From positions 1 through 5,812 of the forward strand of contig JAPLGF010000211.1 of NCBI GenBank assembly GCA_026390275.1: a stretch of 5,812 nucleotides of DNA, read 5' to 3'. This DNA is from Candidatus Atribacteria bacterium (lineage in GTDB: Bacteria > Atribacterota > Atribacteria > Atribacterales > Atribacteraceae). The notes beneath the pieces were generated by a model. It was not told where the DNA came from and did not search any database. It saw nothing but the letters and a program-made list of their open reading frames with translations. The position numbers and the translations under genes are program-made. How positions within the stretch are numbered: position 1 is the stretch's first letter; every line of letters begins with the position of its first letter. This document shows positions 1 through 5,039 of the stretch, in pieces.

Positions 1-1
1 C

Positions 2-430
2 AAGTACCGGTACAGTTATAACGATCAGTATCCATTTCAAAATTGGGTCTATGCTATTCTTTTGAATATCCATCGGCACAATTGTAAAAAAGAAAAGCTA
101 TTTAAAACATTCATTCCCTGGAAGAACCCCGATAATGACGAAGAACAAGATGCCTGGGATTTTATCGAAAGTGAAGATGAGGGTCCCGAAGAAAAAGCGC
201 TCAAAAAACAGCTTATGATCGATATTGAAAAGTCGATTCGAAGTCTCCCGTTAAAGATGAGGGAGGTTATTGCCCTCTGCGATATGATGGGGTATTCCTA
301 CGAAGAAGCCAGCGAGATTGTCCATTGTCCACTGGGAACCATCCGTTCACGTCTTCACCGGGCTCGTCGACAAGTCAAAAAAGACCTGGAGAAAACGTAT
401 GGAGAAGAATTGCTGAGTTCCTGGAGATGA
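2..430 (+). CDS. ECF-type RNA polymerase sigma factor, 5' end missing
   Basis: This is an alternative sigma factor of the extracytoplasmic function type, directing RNA polymerase to a stress regulon. The gene is open to the left edge; the first whole codon is at 2 and 142 residues are visible. The TTG at 62 is only an internal leucine, because residues before it (FQNWVYAILLNIHR, residues 12-25) match the end of sigma region 2, where the -10 element is read. An acidic linker follows (about 40-72). Region 4 spans about 75-128: the helix SLPLKMREVIAL, then the helix-turn-helix YSYEEASEIVHCPLGTIRSRLHRAR that recognises the -35 element. The stop is TGA at 428-430. About 50-60 N-terminal residues, including region 2.1-2.2, should lie upstream. 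The next gene encodes a zf-HC2 anti-sigma factor, the expected partner. Family assignment is firm; the exact ECF group cannot be told. Confidence 0.93.
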   Translation, partial: KYRYSYNDQYPFQNWVYAILLNIHRHNCKKEKLFKTFIPWKNPDNDEEQDAWDFIESEDEGPEEKALKKQLMIDIEKSIRSLPLKMREVIALCDMMGYSYEEASEIVHCPLGTIRSRLHRARRQVKKDLEKTYGEELLSSWR

Positions 431-438
431 GATGAGAT
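424..438 (+). repeat. GAGAT x3 tandem repeat over the sigma/anti-sigma junction
   Basis: Three perfect copies of the pentamer GAGAT (424-428, 429-433, 434-438) span the last codons and TGA stop of the sigma gene and run into the anti-sigma start codon. The SD-like GGAG (423-426) lies at the left end, 10 nt before ATG 437. The repeat creates three ATGs (427, 432, 437), one per reading frame. Only 437 opens the anti-sigma frame; 427 stops after two codons and 432 after seven. The sigma TGA at 428 is in the same frame as ATG 437, separated by two codons. A role in setting translation of the anti-sigma gene is inference. Confidence 0.6.
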
Positions 439-886
439 GGATTGTTCCAAAATAAAGAATTATCTTTCTGCTTATATCGATGGTGAATTATCAGAAGAAC
501 AAGTCAAGGAAGTCCGAAGACATCTTTTTACTTGTCAAGAGTGTGAGATAGAGCTTAAAAGAATGCAGGCTCTCAAGAGTATGATTGAAAAGATGAATCA
601 ATCCTTTCGGTCTCCGATTGATTCATCTTTTTCTGTCGACCAGATGGAGATGAAATGTCGTTCTTATCGGATACAAAGCCTTATCCTGGTTTCGGTTATC
701 GCCTGCATAGCCATTCTTTTTTTGGTACTGGTTCTTCCGTTTTATATTTCTTCTCTTCCTCAGACGGCTGAGACTGCTCCCCTGGGTGACATTCATCGAA
801 ATCTGACTGCTGATAGTTATGACGTTCCCGGACATGGGGGACGGGTCATGTCAAATTTTTTAAAACAAGCCTCCAGTGACAGGTAG
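437..886 (+). CDS. Zinc-finger (zf-HC2) membrane anti-sigma factor
   Basis: This 149-residue protein is the probable inhibitor of the preceding sigma factor. The N-terminal domain (about 1-50) carries the zinc-binding anti-sigma signature H29-x3-C33-x2-C36, with Cys3 as a possible fourth ligand, and the family pattern 'YIDGELSEEQ' at 13-22. A linker (about 51-79) leads to one membrane helix at about 81-104 (SLILVSVIACIAILFLVLVL core). A short tail of about 45 residues should lie outside the membrane. This topology suits a sigma factor released by proteolysis or by loss of zinc binding. ATG 437 is the only in-frame start after the sigma stop and lies 6 nt beyond it. The TAG stop (884-886) shares its last base with the GTG start of the next gene, implying coupled translation. 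The linker is encoded by a perfect inverted repeat (588-631). Family assignment is firm; partner identity is inferred from adjacency. Confidence 0.93.
   Translation: MDCSKIKNYLSAYIDGELSEEQVKEVRRHLFTCQECEIELKRMQALKSMIEKMNQSFRSPIDSSFSVDQMEMKCRSYRIQSLILVSVIACIAILFLVLVLPFYISSLPQTAETAPLGDIHRNLTADSYDVPGHGGRVMSNFLKQASSDR
588..631. repeat. Perfect 16-bp inverted repeat, terminator-like, inside the anti-sigma gene
   Basis: AAAAGATGAATCAATC (588-603) is the exact reverse complement of GATTGATTCATCTTTT (616-631), with a 12-nt loop (604-615). The outer part pairs an A-tract with a T-tract; T628-T632 directly follows the 12-bp core stem (592-603 with 616-627), as in an intrinsic terminator. The same holds on the opposite strand, where four Ts follow the core. 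The stem has only 4 G/C pairs of 16, so it is weaker than a typical terminator. It encodes anti-sigma residues about 51-65, the linker between the zinc domain and the membrane helix. The repeat is certain; its function is inferred. Confidence 0.85.
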
Positions 887-1848
887 TGAGAAATATTGCT
901 TTTTTTTCCACGCTCGTGGTGTGGTTGCTTTTCTCATTCCTGTGCTTTACATCGGAAGCTCGCATGATCAGTCCGGAGGAGAGCCGTCTTCTTCTGCAGC
1001 ATATCATTCAGAGCAGCACTTCTCAGGAATATTGGGGCATCTGGAGAGTCAATGATTACCAAGAGGACAAAAATACCCTCTATGAAGTGATTTATGATCC
1101 CCAGTATGGTTTCGGTTGGAGAAGTCTGGACGATGTCAATCATTTTATTGTGGGGGACGGGACCTATCGTTTTATTTTTGATTCCAAAATGAAGGTGATT
1201 TCCGCTGTATATCCGGGTTTTGATCTTCCTTTTCTCCCGATGGGGAAAGAGAATATTGACCTGTTCATATCCAACTATGTCATTGATCTGCAGGGAAATG
1301 TGGTCGTTGTCGTTTCCCGGGAAAATGGGAGTACGGTGAAATCCTTTGAGTTTGATCAAGATGAATCCTTGCTCCGACAGACCTTTTATTCCCCGGATGG
1401 TAAAATTATTAAGGAGGGCGAGTTTGTCTATCGTGACAAAGATCCGGACGAACAACAGATTGGTGATATGTTAGAGATGATGCGGAAAGTATATGAGGAA
1501 AAAGGGTCGTTGACGGATACCAGCATTGATAATCGAACGGTCATGATTCCGCAGCTCCTGCCCCCCGGTTATGTACTCCGACGTTCGTATCTGGTTCAGG
1601 GTGAACAAGGGGAGATGTCACAACTGATCTATAGTGACGGAGTGAGTTTTTTTTCCGTTTTTCAAAACATCTATCCTCTTTCTTCTGAAACACAGGGACT
1701 TTCCAAAAGAATGGAGATAAGAAAAGAAGGCGAACTCACCACTTTAGCCGGAGAACGGAGGGGTTATCGGGTGGTGGTGGTGGGGAGTCTGGAGCCAGAC
1801 GTTTTAAATGAAATTTTTAATTCAATTTCTCCCGATGGAGGTCGTTAA
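886..1848 (+). CDS. MucB/RseB-like exported sigma-regulatory protein
   Basis: This 320-residue protein resembles the MucB/RseB family, which in proteobacteria binds the periplasmic part of the anti-sigma factor, protects it from proteolysis and senses envelope damage. A signal peptide is visible: MRN, a hydrophobic core at about 4-22, and a likely cleavage after S-E-A (residue 25). The N-terminal domain (about 30-205) has the beta-rich pattern of the LolA/RseB fold (YWGIWRVNDY at 49-58, LYEVIYDP at 65-72). The C-terminal domain (about 218-315) shows family-like motifs: PQLLPPGYVLRRSYLV (222-237), LIYSDGVSFFSVFQ (247-260), GYRVVVVGSLEPDVLNEIF (293-311). The start is GTG, sharing one base with the anti-sigma TAG, with only AGG 2 nt upstream, so reinitiation by ribosomes leaving the upstream gene is likely. 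No lipobox is seen. It could alternatively be a LolA-fold outer-membrane sorting protein, but position and C-terminal domain favour MucB/RseB. Confidence 0.8.
   Translation: MRNIAFFSTLVVWLLFSFLCFTSEARMISPEESRLLLQHIIQSSTSQEYWGIWRVNDYQEDKNTLYEVIYDPQYGFGWRSLDDVNHFIVGDGTYRFIFDSKMKVISAVYPGFDLPFLPMGKENIDLFISNYVIDLQGNVVVVVSRENGSTVKSFEFDQDESLLRQTFYSPDGKIIKEGEFVYRDKDPDEQQIGDMLEMMRKVYEEKGSLTDTSIDNRTVMIPQLLPPGYVLRRSYLVQGEQGEMSQLIYSDGVSFFSVFQNIYPLSSETQGLSKRMEIRKEGELTTLAGERRGYRVVVVGSLEPDVLNEIFNSISPDGGR
1837..1842 (+). promoter_or_regulatory. Shine-Dalgarno site for the htrA gene
   Basis: GGAGGT lies within the last codons of the RseB-like gene. It is 5 nt from ATG 1848 and 8 nt from ATG 1851. The 8-nt distance is nearer the usual optimum, so the second of the two tandem ATGs may be the main start. 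It is one of the strongest SD sequences in the window. Confidence 0.75.
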
Positions 1849-3266
1849 TGATGTCAGTGAGGAAAAGATTGTTTACCTTTGGTACCATACTTCTTTTTTC
1901 TTTGACACTTTTTGCTCAGACGTCTTTGGCAGAGGTCTCGATTATCCCGGAAGGGAATAACATTGTGGCTGATATTGTGGAAAAAGCCAGCCCAGCAGTG
2001 GTATATATCGATACGGTGGCTTACACTACTTATACCAATCCGATGGCACCTTTTTTCGATGATCCTTTTTTCCGTTATTTCTTCGATTTGCAGCCTTTCC
2101 AACGGGAGCAGAAAGTACCTCAAAAGGGATTGGGTTCGGGATTTATCTTTCGTTCCGAAGGCTATATCTTGACGAATGAACATGTGGTCCATGGAGCGGA
2201 AAAAATTAAGGTTACGTTAAAAGACGCTCGGGAATTTGAGGGAAAAGTTGTTGGTTCCGATTTGTTGATGGATATTGCCATCGTGAAAATTGATGGAAAT
2301 GATCTACCGATTCTCCCTTTGGGTGACTCCGATAAGGCCCGGGTGGGAGAGTGGGTTATCGCTATTGGTGATCCCTATGGTTTGTCGTATACCGTGACGG
2401 TGGGCGTTCTCAGTGCCAAAGGGAGACCGATTAACGTCGGAGATTCGGGGAAAGAATACGAGAACTTTTTACAGACCGATGCGGCTATAAATCCAGGAAA
2501 TAGCGGAGGACCATTACTCAGCATTAAAGGAGAAGTGATTGGCATCAATACCGCACTCCTCCCGTTTGCCCGGGGGGTGGGATTTGCTATCCCTATCAAC
2601 ATGGCCAAATCTCTCCTGGACCCCTTGATTGAGATGGGGCGAGTTGTCCGTTCCTGGTTGGGCGTGTATACCCAGAATCTCACACCGGATATGGTTCAGC
2701 AGTTTGGTATTCCTGGAACCAAAGGTGCTTTAGTTGCTGATGTTATTGACAATGGTCCGGCGGCCAAGGCAGGAGTTAACCGGGGTGATGTCATCACAAA
2801 AGTGGATGAAACAGAAATTCCGGATATGAAAATTCTCCAAACCACAATCCGTTCTAAAAAACCTGGAGAGATGGTCAACCTGGAACTTTGGAGAAGTGGT
2901 CAAAAGAAGAGTATTACAGTGGTTTTGGAAGAATTAAAAAATGAAACCACCACCCCGAACCTGGTTCCCCGCCAGGAGGAACTGGGAATGGAAGTCCAGC
3001 AGATCACCCCAGGCCTGGTCCGTCAATTTGCTCTCCACGAGACCGGGGGAGTGGTCATTGTCAGTATTGTACCTGGTGGTCCGGCTGATCAATCATTGTT
3101 AAAACCAGGTGATGTGATCCTGGAATTCAATCGTCGAAAAATGAATACCATCAATGATTGGTTCCATGCGGTCACTTCATTGAAAAACGGCCAGTCGGTC
3201 CTCCTCCTCGTCGATCGGGGGGGAGAAACTTCCTTTGTTCCGGTTCAAGTCCCAGAGAAGAAGTAG
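1848..3266 (+). CDS. degP: HtrA/DegP (Do-family) serine protease with two PDZ domains
   Basis: This 472-residue exported endoprotease/chaperone would degrade misfolded envelope proteins. A signal peptide covers about 1-28: basic MMSVRKR, a hydrophobic stretch, and cleavage after S-L-A. The trypsin-like domain (about 36-262) has a full catalytic triad: His112 in TNEHVVHGA, Asp142 in LLMDIAIVKI, Ser219 in NPGNSGGPLL. An aromatic insertion at about 66-86 (MAPFFDDPFFRYFF) corresponds to the LA loop of DegP/DegQ. PDZ1 is at about 268-362 (SWLGVYTQNL at its start), PDZ2 at about 378-468. Length and two PDZ domains fit DegP/DegQ/MucD rather than DegS, which has one PDZ and stays anchored. TAATG joins it to the RseB-like gene by a 1-nt overlap; ATG 1851 is an equally plausible start, one residue shorter. 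Its place after sigma, anti-sigma and RseB-like genes parallels mucD. The degP symbol is by family, not proven orthology. Confidence 0.95.
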   Translation: MMSVRKRLFTFGTILLFSLTLFAQTSLAEVSIIPEGNNIVADIVEKASPAVVYIDTVAYTTYTNPMAPFFDDPFFRYFFDLQPFQREQKVPQKGLGSGFIFRSEGYILTNEHVVHGAEKIKVTLKDAREFEGKVVGSDLLMDIAIVKIDGNDLPILPLGDSDKARVGEWVIAIGDPYGLSYTVTVGVLSAKGRPINVGDSGKEYENFLQTDAAINPGNSGGPLLSIKGEVIGINTALLPFARGVGFAIPINMAKSLLDPLIEMGRVVRSWLGVYTQNLTPDMVQQFGIPGTKGALVADVIDNGPAAKAGVNRGDVITKVDETEIPDMKILQTTIRSKKPGEMVNLELWRSGQKKSITVVLEELKNETTTPNLVPRQEELGMEVQQITPGLVRQFALHETGGVVIVSIVPGGPADQSLLKPGDVILEFNRRKMNTINDWFHAVTSLKNGQSVLLLVDRGGETSFVPVQVPEKK

Positions 3267-3274
3267 TCACCTCC

Positions 3275-4108
3275 ATGGCAGGAGAACCTCAGTGGGGCAT
3301 TCTCTATGTGTGCCCCACCCCGATCGGAAACCTCCAAGATATCACTCTTCGCGTTCTGAATACGCTGGCGAACGTTGATGTGATTGCCTGCGAAGATACC
3401 CGAGTTTCTCAAAAACTCCTGCACCATTATCAGATAAAAAAACCCCTTTTCATATGTGAAGCTCATCATCTTTCCTCGGCAAAACAGAAGATCGTTGCTT
3501 TTTTGAAGCAAGGAAAGAAGGTGGCACTCATCACCGACGCCGGCATGCCAGGGATTCAGGATCCCGGACAGGAAATCATCTCCTTTTTAGAGAAAGAAGG
3601 TTTTTCGGTGGATATTCTCCCGGGACCTTCTGCCATGATTCCTGCGGTGGTCTACTCTGGTTTTTCAACCTCGGGTTTTGTTTTTATTGGATTTTTACCC
3701 CGGTTGGGGAGGGAGCGTAAGAATTTACTGGAAAAAACCCTTTCCCTCCCGCAATCCCTGGTTATGTATGAGGCTCCCACTCGCATTCTTTCCACCCTGC
3801 ATGAGCTCATTTGCTATTGTGGGGAGGAACGACAGGTAGTCCTCTGTCGAGAACTCACCAAAATACATCAGGAAATTCTCCGGGGATCCATCTCGGATAT
3901 CATCGGTTTCCTCTCGGCCCGAGAAGTGATCAAAGGGGAAATCGTTTTGGTATTAGAAGGGACAGTTAAAAGGGAAAAGGGTTTGTCTAAAGAAATGAAA
4001 AAAATGGTCCGATTCTTACGTGAAAAGAAACTGTCTCAGAAAGATATCGTGGAGTCGTTGAGTGAAATTTTCTCGCTGAAAAAAAATCAGTTAAAAGATT
4101 ATCTTTAG
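3275..4108 (+). CDS. rsmI: 16S rRNA (cytidine(1402)-2'-O)-methyltransferase
   Basis: RsmI uses S-adenosylmethionine to methylate the ribose 2'-OH of C1402 (E. coli numbering) in the decoding centre of 16S rRNA. The 277-residue protein has the SAM-dependent tetrapyrrole-methylase-type fold with RsmI signatures: LYVCPTPIGNLQDITLRVL (10-28), ACEDTR (38-43), ALITDAGMPGIQDPG (84-98), LPGPSA (115-120), FIGFLPR (137-143), MYEAPTR (164-170), LCRELTKIHQE (190-200), KGEIVLVLEG (220-229). A C-terminal helical domain (about 238-277, LSQKDIVESL) is typical. The frame is open upstream into htrA, but ATG 3275 is chosen because nothing upstream looks like RsmI, no other start codon lies near, and the length fits the family. 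It starts 8 nt after the htrA stop with only a weak purine-rich SD (GAAG at 3260-3263). An 8-bp inverted repeat lies just inside the gene. It is a housekeeping gene lying in a stress operon. Confidence 0.95.
   Translation: MAGEPQWGILYVCPTPIGNLQDITLRVLNTLANVDVIACEDTRVSQKLLHHYQIKKPLFICEAHHLSSAKQKIVAFLKQGKKVALITDAGMPGIQDPGQEIISFLEKEGFSVDILPGPSAMIPAVVYSGFSTSGFVFIGFLPRLGRERKNLLEKTLSLPQSLVMYEAPTRILSTLHELICYCGEERQVVLCRELTKIHQEILRGSISDIIGFLSAREVIKGEIVLVLEGTVKREKGLSKEMKKMVRFLREKKLSQKDIVESLSEIFSLKKNQLKDYL
3292..3318. repeat. GC-rich 8-bp hairpin near the rsmI start
   Basis: GTGGGGCA (3292-3299) is the exact reverse complement of TGCCCCAC (3311-3318), with an 11-nt loop. It begins 17 nt after the rsmI start codon, within ribosome footprint distance. 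About one perfect 8-bp repeat with a short loop is expected by chance in a window this size, and the right arm encodes the conserved CPT motif. Function is therefore doubtful. Confidence 0.4.
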
Positions 4109-4135
4109 GTCATCGAACAAGAAATTAATGGTTTA
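4109..4135 (+). other. rsmI-pstC spacer with a two-codon start-stop unit
   Basis: This is the longest gap in the window (27 nt) and has no terminator hairpin or recognisable promoter. It contains ATG GTT TAA (4128-4136), whose stop overlaps the pstC ATG by one base (TAATG). Purine-rich AAGAAA (4119-4124) is the only SD-like sequence, 3 nt from ATG 4128 and 11 nt from ATG 4136. It may be chance, or may deliver ribosomes to pstC by stop-start coupling. Confidence 0.4.
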
Positions 4136-5038
4136 ATGAAAGTGGAGCTGGAGGTGGCTTGTATAAGAACGGTTCGTCGGGAAACTGCAGAGATCGTCTT
4201 GTTTTTTGTCGCTCTTTCCTCCCTCATTTTCCTCATCGGCATTATCGTTATTCTTTTCGCGGAAGGACTCCCGGCGTTTCAACGCGTTTCTTTTTCCCGA
4301 TTTCTCCTGGGGACACGTTGGTATCCCACTTCCACCCCTCCTCTTTTGGGAACCCTTCCACTTCTTCTGGGATCGATTTGGGTCACTGCCGGTGCTATGC
4401 TTATTTCCATTCCTCTGGGACTTTTTGCCGCTATTTTTTTGGCTGAGTTGTGCCCTCAATCAGTACGGGAATATCTCAAGCCAGTAATTGAGATACTGGC
4501 TGGTATTCCTTCGGTGGTTTATGGCTTTTTCGGAATGGTCATTTTAAGTCCTTTTATAAAAGATTTGTTGTCTCTTCCCACCGGTCTTACTGCCTTAACC
4601 GCTTCCATTGTTCTTGGAATCATGGCGGTTCCTTCGGTGGTCAGCGTAGCCGAGGATGCTATTACCTCGGTTCCCCGCAGTTACCGGGAAGCATCATTTG
4701 CATTAGGAGCCACTCATTGGGAAACTATCCGAAAAGTGGTTCTTCCAGCTTCTTTCTCCGGAATCGGATCGGCGGTGGTTTTGGGTGCTGGTCGTATTAT
4801 CGGTGAAACCATGACTGTACTTATGGTAGCGGGTGGTGCGGCAGTAATACCTGCTAGTTTTTTTTCACCGGTACGGACGATGACGGCAACGATTGCAGCA
4901 GAAATGGGGGAAGCCCCGGTCGGGAGCCTGCATTACCAATCTTTGTTTGCCATTGCCATTGTTCTTTTTTTAATTACCCTGGTGTTAAATATTTTTGTTG
5001 ACCGCTGGGTTTATAAATATCGTTCGCAGGTGCATTGA
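4136..5038 (+). CDS. pstC: Phosphate ABC transporter permease PstC
   Basis: PstC is one of two membrane subunits of the high-affinity phosphate importer PstSCAB. The 300-residue protein shows about six membrane segments (roughly 19-43, 72-104, 116-140, 150-172, 207-237, 267-289). The ABC-permease EAA loop that docks on the ATPase PstB is EASFALGATHWETIRKVVLP (185-204), with the conserved Gly191. GTLPLLLGSIWVTAGAMLIS (72-91) and AGRIIGETMTVLMVAGG (218-234) are typical of PstC. It is assigned as PstC rather than PstA from its N-terminal pattern and position before PstA. ATG 4136 has a poor SD. GTG 4154 is an alternative start (294 residues) preceded by GGAG at 4144-4147, six nt away. No pstS precedes it; instead rsmI ends 27 nt upstream. 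It ends one nt before pstA. No Pho box is recognised. Confidence 0.93.
   Translation: MKVELEVACIRTVRRETAEIVLFFVALSSLIFLIGIIVILFAEGLPAFQRVSFSRFLLGTRWYPTSTPPLLGTLPLLLGSIWVTAGAMLISIPLGLFAAIFLAELCPQSVREYLKPVIEILAGIPSVVYGFFGMVILSPFIKDLLSLPTGLTALTASIVLGIMAVPSVVSVAEDAITSVPRSYREASFALGATHWETIRKVVLPASFSGIGSAVVLGAGRIIGETMTVLMVAGGAAVIPASFFSPVRTMTATIAAEMGEAPVGSLHYQSLFAIAIVLFLITLVLNIFVDRWVYKYRSQVH
4472..4501. repeat. Two overlapping, mutually exclusive 8-bp hairpins in pstC
   Basis: TATCTCAA (4472-4479) pairs with TTGAGATA (4488-4495), and AGCCAGTA (4479-4486) pairs with TACTGGCT (4494-4501). The right arm of the first overlaps the right arm of the second, and A4479 is shared, so the RNA could form only one at a time. 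They encode PstC residues about 113-122. No T-tract follows. Chance is the default explanation. Confidence 0.35.
5028..5032 (+). promoter_or_regulatory. Probable Shine-Dalgarno site for pstA
   Basis: AGGTG inside the last codons of pstC lies 7 nt before ATG 5040. With the pstC TGA only one base before the pstA ATG (TGAGATG), this supports tightly coupled translation of the two permease subunits in equal amounts. Confidence 0.55.
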
Positions 5039-5039
5039 G

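Noticed and set aside
4..13. 10-bp palindrome GTACCGGTAC
   Set aside because: Several palindromes of this length are expected by chance, and it codes for part of sigma region 2.
831..861. GACATG/CATGTC hairpin followed by AAATTTTTT near the end of the anti-sigma gene
   Set aside because: The stem is only 6 bp with a 10-nt loop, the T-run is offset by three As, and many 6-bp repeats are expected by chance.
1313..1324. 12-bp palindrome TTTCCCGGGAAA
   Set aside because: About one is expected by chance in the window; nothing else supports a site inside the RseB-like gene.
934..1455. 173-codon open frame on the - strand
   Set aside because: It lies wholly inside the RseB-like gene, has no recognisable domain, and the + strand protein has a signal peptide, family motifs and overlap-coupled neighbours.
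1771..1782. GTG x4 run
   Set aside because: It encodes VVVV in a conserved beta strand of the C-terminal domain; short codon run without further signal.
2882..2904. GGAACTT and TCAAA resembling a sigmaE-type promoter inside htrA
   Set aside because: The elements are only about 11 nt apart, too close for a -35/-10 pair, and both lie in conserved PDZ coding sequence.
3158..3274. Upstream extension of the rsmI frame into htrA
   Set aside because: The translated extension is rich in Pro, Gly and Arg with no RsmI similarity, overlaps PDZ2 of HtrA, and would exceed the family length; the match to RsmI starts just after ATG 3275.
4031..4048. CTGTC resembling half of a Pho box upstream of pstC
   Set aside because: No second direct repeat at the required spacing and no -10 element nearby; it is in the C-terminal coding part of rsmI.
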